The notes under the pieces were generated by a model. The model was not told the origin of the DNA and made no database searches. It was given only the letters and a program-made list of their open reading frames with translations. The position numbers and the translations under genes are program-made. A stretch of DNA of 44,947 bases from Treponemataceae bacterium (GTDB taxonomy: Bacteria; Spirochaetota; Spirochaetia; Treponematales; Treponemataceae): assembly GCA_024402495.1 (NCBI GenBank), contig JAKSTR010000015.1, positions 1-44,947 of the forward strand, in the 5' to 3' direction. Positions 1 through 7,725 of the stretch are shown one piece after another (the first letter of the stretch is position 1; each line of letters opens with the position of its first letter).

Positions 1-21
1 GCCCTCCGGTATAAGGAGGGC
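1..21 (-). terminator. Hairpin downstream of the RecA/KaiC-like gene
   Basis: Perfect 7-bp stem GCCCTCC/GGAGGGC with a 7-nt loop, 26 nt past the stop of the minus-strand gene ending at 48. Any T-run on the minus strand would lie outside the window, so calling it an intrinsic terminator is an inference. Confidence 0.5.
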
Positions 22-47
22 GCCGTGACTAAACTAGTTCAAAAAAC

Positions 48-728
48 TTATTTTTCTGCAATAAGCAAAGTTTTAGGATCAAGTTTAAGATTTGCATCAG
101 TAACGTTTTCTTCGCGTACTTTAAGAATTCTTAACTGTGTGCAGTCTGGTTTTGTTTCAAAAAGAATTACACTGTCGAACAATTTTGCGCGTTCAGCATC
201 AAAAATGTCTTTAAGTTCTGTACCGTCTGAGTTGCAGCTGTACCAAACAACAATGCCAGATTCTTTTGCAAAAGCTTTTACTTCTTCAAAGTCTGCGTTT
301 GAACGTTTAGAAAAATCAAGACCGTCAATAACAAGGTAATCAGCCTTGATTCCGCCCTGTGCAAGAGCTTTCAAAGTTGCAACAATCTGTGATGTAGAAA
401 CTGTGTCCTGGTTAAAGTTCAAAACAACGCGGTTGCGTACCAGTTCGTCTTTTACATCTTCAGCCTGTTCAAGACGTTTTTTCTTAGAAATTTCAGAAAA
501 AATGTCTTCATACCAAGTCATAATATATGAAGCGTGCTGGTCAAAAGAAACGTGTACAACCTGTTTACCCTGAAGAAGTCCGTCAAGACCAAGCTGTACA
601 AGAACAGATGTTTTACCAACGCCTTTTTTAGAAGCCAAAACACCAATTTCACCAGCCTTAAGACCGCCATTCAAAGCTTTTTCAAAAAAACGCACTGGGC
701 TGCGGTCAATAAGTTCCTGTTTTACCAT
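48..728 (-). CDS. RecA/KaiC-like P-loop ATPase of unknown role
   Basis: 226-residue cytoplasmic protein. A Walker A motif GVGKTS lies near residues 36-41, and the hydrophobic strand ending YLVIDGLD near residue 135 fits a Walker B motif. The fold order resembles RecA/KaiC/DnaB-type NTPases, in which such domains bind ATP and often a polymer. There is no signal peptide or membrane segment. The ATG at 728 is well supported by an AGGAG Shine-Dalgarno sequence just upstream. It follows the EF-G gene on the same strand, with a hairpin between them, so partial co-transcription is possible. The partner and process are not evident from the sequence; a DNA- or flagellum-related role would be speculation. 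Confidence 0.8.
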   Translation of the reverse strand: MVKQELIDRSPVRFFEKALNGGLKAGEIGVLASKKGVGKTSVLVQLGLDGLLQGKQVVHVSFDQHASYIMTWYEDIFSEISKKKRLEQAEDVKDELVRNRVVLNFNQDTVSTSQIVATLKALAQGGIKADYLVIDGLDFSKRSNADFEEVKAFAKESGIVVWYSCNSDGTELKDIFDAERAKLFDSVILFETKPDCTQLRILKVREENVTDANLKLDPKTLLIAEK

Positions 729-774
729 CGATAACTCCTGTTAAATTCGGCAAAAAGCCGAGCATGGAAACTAT

Positions 775-798
775 TTGCCGTGCATTAAAGCACGGCAA
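775..798 (-). terminator. Hairpin between the EF-G gene and the downstream ATPase gene
   Basis: Stem TTGCCGTGC/GCACGGCAA (9 bp, 6-nt loop), eight nt past the EF-G stop. On the minus strand it is not followed by a T-run, so it may be a weak terminator, an mRNA 3'-end stabiliser or a processing site. The next gene starts about 50 nt further on. Confidence 0.5.
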
Positions 799-805
799 AA
801 TTGGC

Positions 806-2896
806 TTATTTTCCCTGCTGTTCCTTGCGTTTTTTCTCCTGATAGTCAGAAATCAGTTTTTCAGAAATTGCGTTTGGAACTTTTCCGTATTTTTCAAATT
901 CCATAGAGAATTCAGCTTTTCCCTGTGTGAGTGAGCGGAGAACTGTAGAGAATCCGAACATTTCACTAAGTGGAACTTCTGCTTCAACACGTGAGAAATT
1001 GCCATCTTCGTTAGATGAAACAATTATACCACGTCTTTGGTTGATTGCGCCAAAAATATTTCCCTGGAATTCTGTAGGACCTTCAATAGAAACCTTCATG
1101 ATTGGTTCCATGATACATGGTTTTGCTTTTGCGTAAGCTTCGCGGAAAGCACCCTGTGCAGCAACCTGGAATGCAATGTCTGAAGAGTCAACCGGGTGGA
1201 ACTGACCATCGTTAATGGTACATTTAACACCTACGATAGGGAATCCGATCAAAGAACCTTTTGTCAAAGAAGCACGGAAACCTTTGTCACAAGACGGGAT
1301 GTATTCGTTAGGAATTGCACCACCCTTGATGTTATCTACAAATTCGTAATCTTTGTCGCTGATTGGTTCCATGAAACCTGCTACGCGACCATACTGACCA
1401 GAACCACCAGTCTGTTTTTTGTGTGTATAGTTGAAGTCTGCCTGCTGTGTGATTGTTTCGCGGTAAGCAACCTGTGGCATACCAGTTTCAACATCACAGT
1501 TGTATTCGCGGCGCATACGTTCAACGTAAACGTCAAGGTGAAGCTCACCCATACCTTTGATGATTGTCTGGTTTGATTCAGGATCAACATAGGTCTGGAA
1601 TGTCGGGTCTTCTTTGGTAAAGCGGTTAAGGGCTTTAGCCATCTGGTCTGCGGCTTTTTTGTCTTTTGGTGTAATAGACAAAGAAATAACAGGGTTCGGA
1701 ACGAACATAGAAGTCATTGCGTAGTTCAAACCGCCGCTACAGAATGTATCACCTGATGCACAGTCAACACCGAACAAAGCAACGATATCGCCTGGTACAC
1801 CTTCGTTAATATCTTCCATTGATGCTGAGTTCATGCGAACCAAGCGGCCAACTTTGAACTTTTTGCGTGAACGTGTGTTGTAAAGTTCTTCACCTTTCTT
1901 GATACAACCCTGGTAAACGCGAACGTATGTCAACTGACCATACTGACCGTCTTCAAGTTTAAAACCAAGTGAAACACAAGGATCGTTTGCATTTGAAGTA
2001 AGTTCAACTTTTTCTTCGTTTTTGTCAAGGTCAAGAGCATAGTTCTTAACTTCTGACGGGTTAGGAAGATATTTAACAACACCATCAAGCAAAGGCTGAA
2101 TACCTTTGTTTTTGTAAGCTGAACCCAGGAAAACAGGTACAAACTGTTCTGCCAGAGTACCTTTGCGGATTGCAGCATTAATCATATCTTCTGTAACTTC
2201 GCCTTCACCAAGCAAAGCTTCCATCAAATCGTCGCTGAAGTTAGAAGCAGCGTCAAGAAGTTCTTCGCGGTATTTTTCAGCATCAGCCTGCAAGTGAGCA
2301 GGAATTTCTGCATAGCGGAGATCTGTACCGCTTTCGCCTTCAAAGTAAATTGCCTTCATGGTAATAAGGTCAACTACACCTTCAAGCTTGTCTTCAAGAC
2401 CAATCGGGATTTCCATCATGTAAGCGTTCAATCCCAGTTTTTCGCGAAGCTGCATGCGTACTTTGAATGGGTTTGCACCGGTGCGGTCACATTTGTTAAC
2501 AAATGCAATGCGCGGAACGTGGTAGCGTTTAAGCTGGCGGTCAACGGTAATAGACTGTGACTGAACACCACCAACTGAACACAAAACAAGAATTGCACCA
2601 TCGAGAACGCGGAGTGAGCGTTCTACTTCAACTGTAAAGTCAACGTGACCTGGGGTGTCGATAACGTTAAAAATGTGGTCTTTCCACTGTACCTGTGTTG
2701 ATGCTGACTGGATTGTAATACCGCGTTCGCGTTCCAGTTCCATGTTATCCATTACAGCACCGACACCATCCTTACCGCGAACTTCGTGAATAGCGTGAAT
2801 TTTATCGCAATAAAAAAGGATACGTTCTGACAGGGTTGTTTTTCCCGAGTCAATGTGGGCGCTGATACCGATATTCCTCATTTTGGAAATATCCAT
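806..2896 (-). CDS. fusA: Elongation factor G, spirochaete/mitochondrial EFG1 type
   Basis: 696-residue translational GTPase, the usual EF-G length. It catalyses mRNA-tRNA translocation on the ribosome. G1 is AHIDSGKTT (residues 13-21), G3 is DTPGHVDF and G4 is NKCD. The sequence around switch I ([14 protein letters not shown], then [14 protein letters not shown]) and the motif [11 protein letters not shown] match mitochondrial EFG1 more closely than typical bacterial FusA. This is what is known for the spirochaete spdEFG1 lineage. All five domains appear present, ending in a Lys/Gln-rich tail. The ATG at 2896 has a GAGAGG Shine-Dalgarno sequence, and a good sigma-70 promoter lies at 2969-2997. 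A second spdEFG2 for ribosome recycling would be expected elsewhere in the genome. The family call is very secure; the subfamily rests on remembered signature motifs. Confidence 0.97.
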   Translation of the reverse strand: MDISKMRNIGISAHIDSGKTTLSERILFYCDKIHAIHEVRGKDGVGAVMDNMELERERGITIQSASTQVQWKDHIFNVIDTPGHVDFTVEVERSLRVLDGAILVLCSVGGVQSQSITVDRQLKRYHVPRIAFVNKCDRTGANPFKVRMQLREKLGLNAYMMEIPIGLEDKLEGVVDLITMKAIYFEGESGTDLRYAEIPAHLQADAEKYREELLDAASNFSDDLMEALLGEGEVTEDMINAAIRKGTLAEQFVPVFLGSAYKNKGIQPLLDGVVKYLPNPSEVKNYALDLDKNEEKVELTSNANDPCVSLGFKLEDGQYGQLTYVRVYQGCIKKGEELYNTRSRKKFKVGRLVRMNSASMEDINEGVPGDIVALFGVDCASGDTFCSGGLNYAMTSMFVPNPVISLSITPKDKKAADQMAKALNRFTKEDPTFQTYVDPESNQTIIKGMGELHLDVYVERMRREYNCDVETGMPQVAYRETITQQADFNYTHKKQTGGSGQYGRVAGFMEPISDKDYEFVDNIKGGAIPNEYIPSCDKGFRASLTKGSLIGFPIVGVKCTINDGQFHPVDSSDIAFQVAAQGAFREAYAKAKPCIMEPIMKVSIEGPTEFQGNIFGAINQRRGIIVSSNEDGNFSRVEAEVPLSEMFGFSTVLRSLTQGKAEFSMEFEKYGKVPNAISEKLISDYQEKKRKEQQGK

Positions 2897-2968
2897 ACTG
2901 ACATACCTCTCAATTATGTTTTGTGCAAAACGTTGGCGTCTGCACTAGTTTACAGAATGTGTTCTGAA

Positions 2969-2997
2969 AGCATAACAAAAACCAAAAATCCTTTCAA
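2969..2997 (-). promoter_or_regulatory. Sigma-70-type promoter of the EF-G gene
   Basis: On the minus strand, TTGAAA (-35), a 17-nt spacer and TATGCT (-10), placing the start about 65-70 nt upstream of the EF-G ATG. The spacing is ideal and the -35 differs from consensus at one position. Confidence 0.6.
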
Positions 2998-3024
2998 GAC
3001 GTTTGGTGCATGAATTACGCTTTT

Positions 3025-4653
3025 TTACGGTTTAATGCGGAATGTAACACCACAATTGAAAATTGTAGACGAACTGGACGCATTTTGTAAGTTCTGGTTG
3101 TGTGAAAAACCTAACGAAACTGCAAAATTATATGCGTTTTGGTTTATGGAAAACTTTGCATTTGCGCCGGTTTTTGCAGAATATAAATAAAAACTGCCAT
3201 TATATTGCTTAAAATTTGCGCCGTGCGAAAAATTGAAGCTTAAATTGTCGCCGATTTTCAGATAAGTTTTTGCCGTTACCGAAAACTGGTCGTCATTTTC
3301 AGTTTTGTTTTTATTTAATGGAAAAAATTTGTAACCTGCGGCAATTGAAAACTGCTGGTCTTTTTCAAAAATATTGCGCGTAAAGGTAAAATCAATGTTC
3401 TGGTCAAACTGGGTTTCGTCGCCAAATGTAAAGGCACGGCAAAACATCCGGTTTTTTGCCTGCTGAAAACTGAAAGGGTTTTGGATCTTTATGGAAGGCT
3501 TGATTTTAAAATAATCGTTCTGGTAAAGCAGTGCAAAATTATAGTTCGCCGTCCAGTTTTCTTCTGCATTTCTTTCGGTACTATAATTCTGCCCAAAACT
3601 GACTGTCGCGCCGCAGCTTATTTTTCCCAGCCCGTTTGGCAGTTTTGCCGGTTTTATTTGCGGATGAAAATAAAAAATTGCCGTTTTGTGCAAAAAAGCG
3701 CCGTTTGCAGTAACAAAATCTTTCTGGCTCAAAAACGTGCCGCATTCGGTTTGCATTTTCCTGCCGTTTAATTGAACCCGGCTGCTGGTAAAAAAACGTG
3801 GCGTGGTGTAGGGACTTGTGCTTGCGCCGCCGTTCAAAAAAATCCGCAGTTTTTCGCCGGTGTAAAAAAATTGACCGACGGCAAAATTAATTTTTTGCGG
3901 CACGAAATACGGCGTTGTAAGCCACCAGCGGGTAGTGCTTTTGCCGCGCAAAACAAATTCGCCTGCCTGCAAACTGAAAAGCATACGGGTTTTGGGCGGC
4001 GCGTAATCTGCACCTGCAAAATAATGGGTATCAAAACCGGATAACTGAAAAATATTGCCGCCGTTTGGACAACCTCCGTGAACCGTATCTTTTATGTTGT
4101 TTCCGATTCCGGTAAAAATGCTTTTTTGCCACGGCAAAAAAATATTTTTGTCTAAATCCTGTTCGTTTTCTTCTATTATATTGCTGGGCAAAAATTTGCA
4201 GCCGCAATAAAACGTAAAACCGCTGTATTTTGCAAGTATTGCCGCGCTGAAAGGCGTGTTTTGGCTGGTACTTGCGCCGCTTAGCGCCATAGCAAAACCT
4301 TTTTGCCCGATGGAAAAACCGCTGATTGCCGCCGGCACGGACAGAACCGGATTTTGCGCGTATTTGCCCGCGCCGTAAAAGCTTAAATTGCCAAAGCCAA
4401 TTTGCAAATTCGGCACGGGTTTTAAAATAAACGAAGCCGTTTTGATTTTGCTGACTTTCTGCACCTGTGCCGCCGCGCTAAAATCTGCAAAAGGCGAAAA
4501 AACCGAAGCTGCGCTTGTAATTGCAAAAGATTTGTTCGTTGCCTTTGCCTGGCTTGAAAAAGTAACGGCTGTTTGTCCGCTTGCAAAAGCAGCCAAAATA
4601 ACAAGCCCGAAAACAGTAAAATATTTTTTATAAAAAACTTTCCTTAACCGCAT
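3025..4653 (-). CDS. Exported protein, probable outer-membrane beta-barrel, family not recognised
   Basis: About 542 residues from the ATG at 4653; an in-frame TTG at 4671 would add six. The N-terminus is a clear signal peptide: a basic stretch MRLRKVFYKKY, a hydrophobic core, then an Ala/Ser/Gly cleavage region near FASGQ. The mature part is rich in Phe, Tyr, Asn and Gly in alternating strands and ends in an aromatic/hydrophobic strand (VTFRIKP). This suits an outer-membrane barrel but matches no family I can name. Neither start has a good Shine-Dalgarno sequence. Immediately upstream lies the 62-bp repeat that is also found upstream of the ORF6N gene and contains a plausible promoter, so the two genes may share regulation. 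Function is unknown. Confidence 0.7.
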   Translation of the reverse strand: MRLRKVFYKKYFTVFGLVILAAFASGQTAVTFSSQAKATNKSFAITSAASVFSPFADFSAAAQVQKVSKIKTASFILKPVPNLQIGFGNLSFYGAGKYAQNPVLSVPAAISGFSIGQKGFAMALSGASTSQNTPFSAAILAKYSGFTFYCGCKFLPSNIIEENEQDLDKNIFLPWQKSIFTGIGNNIKDTVHGGCPNGGNIFQLSGFDTHYFAGADYAPPKTRMLFSLQAGEFVLRGKSTTRWWLTTPYFVPQKINFAVGQFFYTGEKLRIFLNGGASTSPYTTPRFFTSSRVQLNGRKMQTECGTFLSQKDFVTANGAFLHKTAIFYFHPQIKPAKLPNGLGKISCGATVSFGQNYSTERNAEENWTANYNFALLYQNDYFKIKPSIKIQNPFSFQQAKNRMFCRAFTFGDETQFDQNIDFTFTRNIFEKDQQFSIAAGYKFFPLNKNKTENDDQFSVTAKTYLKIGDNLSFNFSHGANFKQYNGSFYLYSAKTGANAKFSINQNAYNFAVSLGFSHNQNLQNASSSSTIFNCGVTFRIKP

Positions 4654-4670
4654 AAATAGAACTTTGCGCA

Positions 4671-4732
4671 AAAAGCAAAAAATGCGTCAAAAAGTTTAAA
4701 AATTGAAGAAATTTTAACAAGATTTTAACTTT
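4671..4732 (-). repeat. Direct repeat copy 1, upstream of the barrel-like gene
   Basis: This 62-bp segment matches 5726-5787 with one difference (C at 4676, T at 5731); 4677-4732 is a perfect 56-bp match. Read on the minus strand it holds TTGTTA, a 16-nt spacer and TAAACT, a plausible promoter for the gene starting at 4653. With copy 2 it brackets the ORF6N gene. The offset is exactly 1055 bp. Confidence 0.9.
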
Positions 4733-4789
4733 ACTGTTCAATTTGGCTTTGTACGATTGTTACAGCTGATATTTTTCAGCTTGAAAAAT

Positions 4790-5686
4790 TTACAGGCTGG
4801 CTATAACAGCTGGAATAAGGCTGGAATCCAGAATTTCAAATGCAAAGCATTTTTTGCCCAGATCTTTAAGGCTGGCACCGATGTGATACAAAACAGAACC
4901 GTCAATAATCAAAAATCTGTCGTGCATTGCAGATGTAAAATGCAAAGACAAAGCCGGATACTGGGAATTGAATTTCTGAATGTCAAGATTTGTTATTCTG
5001 GTTTTTGCATCCGTATAAATTTTAACGGTTACGCCGCTTTTCTTTTTGGCAAATCGTTCCAGAACCGTCAAATCAATGTAAGCGTCAATCAGAATTATTT
5101 CATTTTTTGCAGCCTGTATGAAACTTTCAAATTTTGCATAAGCATCAAAAATCTGCCCCTGAAAGAAAATACCCTGTTTTTCTTCAATTCTGTATTTATC
5201 CATCAGCGTAAAAAGTTCATCAATCTTTTTGTCAGATTCTTTCTGGTGAATGGCAGTTTCTATAAAATGCTTTTTTAGAAAATCCAGTTCTACAAAAATT
5301 CTTTCATTGGACAAAAGGAAATGCCGCATTGAAACGAAGGCATCCATAATCATTATGCTGGTTTTTACGGCGGTTTCGCTTTTTAGCACTGCACTAAGCA
5401 TTGCCACGCCCTGTTCCGTAAAAGCGTACGGGTTGTAAGAAGAATGTTTCAGTACTGCAAACCGGTCGCAAATTGCGACCAGTTCTTCTTTTTCATTTTC
5501 GTTAAGCTGAAACATAAAATTTGCCGGAAACCGTTCGATGTTTCGCTTAACTTGTTCATTCAGTCGTTTGGTTTCAACGCCATAAAGTTCTGCCAAATCA
5601 CGGTCTATCATTACCTGCTGGTTTCTTACTGTTAAAATTCTTTCTTTAATTTCATCGCTGCCGTAAACTGTTATTTCGTTTGCCAT
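4790..5686 (-). CDS. ORF6N-domain protein with phospholipase-D-like C-terminal region
   Basis: 298 residues. Residues about 8-110 carry an ORF6N (KilA-N-associated, phage antirepressor-type) domain, recognisable by RNQQVMIDRDLAELYGV, NIERFPANFMFQL and FTEQGVAMLS. A coiled-coil-like linker follows. The C-terminal part has a PLD-like strand pattern and HDRFLIIDG near residue 256, then YHIGASLKDLGKK. This resembles one half of an HKD motif with Arg in place of Lys. Such proteins are often accessory genes scattered in bacterial chromosomes; a DNA-binding or regulatory role is inferred. An AAAGGAG Shine-Dalgarno sequence supports the ATG at 5686. The gene lies between 62-bp direct repeats, suggesting insertion or duplication as a cassette. 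No integrase is nearby. Confidence 0.85.
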   Translation of the reverse strand: MANEITVYGSDEIKERILTVRNQQVMIDRDLAELYGVETKRLNEQVKRNIERFPANFMFQLNENEKEELVAICDRFAVLKHSSYNPYAFTEQGVAMLSAVLKSETAVKTSIMIMDAFVSMRHFLLSNERIFVELDFLKKHFIETAIHQKESDKKIDELFTLMDKYRIEEKQGIFFQGQIFDAYAKFESFIQAAKNEIILIDAYIDLTVLERFAKKKSGVTVKIYTDAKTRITNLDIQKFNSQYPALSLHFTSAMHDRFLIIDGSVLYHIGASLKDLGKKCFAFEILDSSLIPAVIASL

Positions 5687-5725
5687 TTTTTACTCCTTTA
5701 GCTGCCATGCAAAATACATTGGCTG

Positions 5726-5787
5726 AAAAGTAAAAAATGCGTCAAAAAGTTTAAAAATTGAAGAAATTTTAACAAGATTTTAACTTT
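5726..5787 (-). repeat. Direct repeat copy 2, upstream of the ORF6N gene
   Basis: Second copy of the repeat at 4671-4732, with one mismatch. On the minus strand it ends 39 nt before the ORF6N start codon and carries the same TTGTTA-16-TAAACT promoter-like pair. The sequence TTTCTTCAATTTTTA within it resembles a motif in four other intergenic regions of the window. Confidence 0.9.
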
Positions 5788-5818
5788 GAAATATTTTCAG
5801 GATAAAAAAGCTGTAAAG

Positions 5819-5833
5819 GTGCGGCTGCCGCAC
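5819..5833. other. Short GC-rich hairpin
   Basis: GTGCGG/CCGCAC stem with a 3-nt loop, between the direct repeat and the terminator at 5902. Neither strand shows a following T-run. The 5834-5900 stretch otherwise shows nothing I can name. Confidence 0.3.
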
Positions 5834-5901
5834 GTAAATTAAAAATCTCTTTCCATAAACCGAAAAGCAGAAAAATCCTAATCATTCATTAAAAAAAATA
5901 A

Positions 5902-5928
5902 AGCGGCCGGAATATAAATCCAGTCGCT
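5902..5928 (-). terminator. Intrinsic terminator after the SPOR gene or small RNA
   Basis: Imperfect stem AGCG..CTGG/CCGG..CGCT, followed on the minus strand by TTATTTTTTTT. It insulates the SPOR transcript from the ORF6N region. The plus strand also has a shorter T-run, so it may act both ways. Confidence 0.7.
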
Positions 5929-6014
5929 TTTTGTAATTTGTGGTTTACGGCAAACCATGAATACGACGAAGCTATAAGCTTAGTGTCAGCTCGCCTTGGT
6001 TTCGTCGTATTATA
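5905..6014 (-). ncRNA. Candidate small RNA or structured 3' UTR downstream of the SPOR gene
   Basis: On the minus strand a perfect TATAAT (6009-6014) precedes a run of hairpins. The first is an 11-bp perfect stem AATACGACGAA/TTCGTCGTATT (5960-5970 with 6001-6011) enclosing a smaller AGCT/AGCT hairpin. Next comes TGGTTT/AAACCA (5941-5957), then the terminator at 5902-5928. No convincing -35 box is seen, so it may simply be the 3' UTR of the SPOR gene. No known RNA family is recognised. Confidence 0.35.
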
Positions 6015-6028
6015 TTTTCTGTTAAAAA

Positions 6029-6787
6029 CTATTTTTTAGTTTTTACTTCTGTAATGTACGCGTCCTTAAACAGCGGGTCAGACTGAATAACCGTCATCCA
6101 GTAATCAGCTTCGGTGTGGGTGCGGTACGGTCCGATGCGCACGCGGTACATGGTTTTACCGTTTACTTCTTTTGTAAATATTTCGCTTTCAATTTTGTAG
6201 CTGGAAATAATGTCCTGTGCGTTTTCAGCGTAGCTTCTGCCCGAAAAAGAACCTGCCTGAACCCAGTATTCTGTTACGGTTTCAGTTTTGGTACTGGTAT
6301 TTGTGCTGGCTTTTGGAGTGCCTGATGTACTTGCACCAGTTGCTGTTGTACTTGTGCCGCCTGCAGGCGCTTTTGGGGTAGAAATAACAACTTCGCTGGC
6401 GGCTGGTGCCGGAGTATTATTTACAACCGTAGTAGCCGGTTTTGTTACGGCAATTTCGTTAGCGTTTCCAACAACCGGTGCCGGAGTGCTTGTGCTGTTC
6501 AAACTGTTCTGGGTGTTGTCAAAAGCAAGGTTACCCAAATCAATAGTGCCGTCTGCCGCCGCACCCTGCAAAGTTCCGTCCGGTGCAGTTGCGCTCATGC
6601 CCTGCGAAGCCGGGTCTGCAATAGTTGCAGAACTTGGGTTTGTGTAAACCTGCGAACTTTGGTTTGAAACATTTGCAATATCAGGGGCTTTTGTCATTGG
6701 GCGATATAAAATAAGGGCAGCACCAATAACGACGCACAAAAATACACCGGCAGCTGCGAGAATCCATAAAGTTTGTTTTTGTTCCAT
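6029..6787 (-). CDS. Membrane-anchored SPOR-domain protein
   Basis: 252 residues from the ATG at 6787, which has a GGAAG Shine-Dalgarno sequence at good spacing; an upstream in-frame TTG at 6814 is less likely. It has one membrane helix at about residues 7-28, then a long Ala/Thr/Ser/Pro-rich linker probably crossing the periplasm. The C-terminal 75 residues form a SPOR domain (EYWVQAGSF at its start, YRVRIGPY in the middle). SPOR domains bind peptidoglycan stripped of stem peptides at division sites, so a septal wall role in the family of FtsN/DamX-like proteins is likely. It follows coaE by 23 nt and is probably co-transcribed with it. No enzyme domain is present. Confidence 0.88.
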   Translation of the reverse strand: MEQKQTLWILAAAGVFLCVVIGAALILYRPMTKAPDIANVSNQSSQVYTNPSSATIADPASQGMSATAPDGTLQGAAADGTIDLGNLAFDNTQNSLNSTSTPAPVVGNANEIAVTKPATTVVNNTPAPAASEVVISTPKAPAGGTSTTATGASTSGTPKASTNTSTKTETVTEYWVQAGSFSGRSYAENAQDIISSYKIESEIFTKEVNGKTMYRVRIGPYRTHTEADYWMTVIQSDPLFKDAYITEVKTKK

Positions 6788-6810
6788 AAAATTCTTCCTT
6801 AATTTCGGTT

Positions 6811-7422
6811 TCAAACCTTGTTTTTCAGCAAAGCATTCAGCTTTTTTTGCAAATGCCCGGCACTTAAACAGTTTGATACTTTGTATATATCGACATTTTG
6901 AGAACGATATTGAGCATATAAATCTTTTTGTGCGTAAAATCTTTTTAAAAGATCTTTAATTTTTGCCTTGTCACGGCGGCGGGCACGGTAAAGCCGCAGC
7001 AGAAAAGGCGCGGTAATAAAAATTACAAAGTCGCATTTGTGTATAAGCGGAACTTTGTACAAAACCGTAGCGTTCAAAACCCGGTTTTTGCTGCTGTTCT
7101 GCTGCAAAAAATCTTCCATAAGACGGTTAATTTCGCCGTGCACAATTTCTTCGTGCTTTTTTAGTTTTTCCGGCGAAGAAAAAACAATTTTGCCAAGATT
7201 TTTGCGTATAATTTTTCCGTCGCCGTCTACAAGCGGAATGTTTGCCTGCTCCGCATCCTGCTTAAAAGCTTGCAAAACCAAATCCTTGCAATTTTCCAGC
7301 GCCTGGTGTCCGGCAAGGTCGGCGTCAATGCAGGCAAAGCCCATATTCTGCAAGATGCCGGCGGCAAGATTTTTGCCGGAAGCCATTGGCCCGCAAAGAC
7401 CGATAATCAGTTTTTTTTCCAT
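6811..7422 (-). CDS. coaE: Dephospho-CoA kinase
   Basis: 203 residues, the family's usual size. It phosphorylates the 3'-hydroxyl of dephospho-CoA, the last step of coenzyme A synthesis, in the cytoplasm. The P-loop is GLCGPMASGKN, slightly unusual for the family consensus GxxGSGKS in ending with Asn. CIDADLAGH matches the substrate-binding Asp/His region, and LYKVPLIHKCDFVIFITAP matches the late conserved strand. I chose the ATG at 7422 because the P-loop then starts at a normal distance; an in-frame TTG at 7458 gives an untypical Lys-rich extension. The Shine-Dalgarno sequence is weak. The gene lies behind a strong terminator at 7500-7530, so expression needs readthrough, attenuation or a promoter in the roughly 75-nt gap. 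Confidence 0.9.
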   Translation of the reverse strand: MEKKLIIGLCGPMASGKNLAAGILQNMGFACIDADLAGHQALENCKDLVLQAFKQDAEQANIPLVDGDGKIIRKNLGKIVFSSPEKLKKHEEIVHGEINRLMEDFLQQNSSKNRVLNATVLYKVPLIHKCDFVIFITAPFLLRLYRARRRDKAKIKDLLKRFYAQKDLYAQYRSQNVDIYKVSNCLSAGHLQKKLNALLKNKV

Positions 7423-7487
7423 ATTGCAAAAAGCCGTTTTCTTTTTTTTCAAATTCAAATTGAAAATTAAAAACGACCTGTTCCTTT

Positions 7488-7636
7488 AAAAAAAAAAGAA
7501 GCTGAAAAAGTTCACAGTTCTTTTTCAGCTAAGGTCTACCGCTATAGACCACGTCATTTATCGCCGTCTGGATGTCAAAAACCGTCGATATATGCCGTAC
7601 ATTTTATGTATCGGTTGTGTAGTTTTTGGCTTTAGA
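7488..7636 (-). ncRNA. Candidate small RNA or attenuated leader of coaE
   Basis: On the minus strand a TATAAA box (7643-7648) with a weak TTTCAA -35 (16-nt spacing) precedes about 150 nt without an open frame. The RNA would hold a near-perfect hairpin CCG-A-TACAT/ATGTA-CGG, a GGTCTA/TAGACC hairpin (7533-7550) and a final 11-bp stem AGCTGAAAAAG/CTTTTTCAGCT followed by TC and ten T. The preceding gene ends with its own terminator at 7695-7711, so this is an independent unit. It matches no riboswitch or housekeeping RNA that I know. It could be a free RNA or a cis-regulator of coaE. Confidence 0.45.
7500..7530 (-). terminator. Strong intrinsic terminator upstream of coaE
   Basis: 11-bp perfect stem AGCTGAAAAAG/CTTTTTCAGCT, 9-nt loop, followed on the minus strand by TC and ten T residues. 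It lies 78 nt before the coaE start codon. Confidence 0.85.
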
Positions 7637-7694
7637 AAAATTTTTATAAATTTTGAATTTTTTTTTGAAACTGTAAAAAGCGGAAAAAAACAAA

Positions 7695-7711
7695 GACGCC
7701 TGCGCGGCGTC
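7695..7711 (-). terminator. Intrinsic terminator of the lepB-ftsI-DUF115 operon
   Basis: Stem GACGCC/GGCGTC with a 5-nt loop, followed on the minus strand by TTTGTTTTTTT. It lies 15 nt past the stop of the DUF115 gene. Confidence 0.8.
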
Positions 7712-7725
7712 CGTTACTACAAAAA

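Noticed and set aside
2490-2505. Copy of the array palindrome (CATTTGTTAACAAATG) inside the EF-G gene
   Set aside because: It encodes the conserved G4 region FVNKC and its symmetry is displaced from the array units; chance codon use explains it.
4170-4190. Further copy of TTTTCTTCTATTA (also near 21648)
   Set aside because: Both lie in minus-strand coding sequence for Ile-Glu-Glu-Asn, so they are explained by codons.
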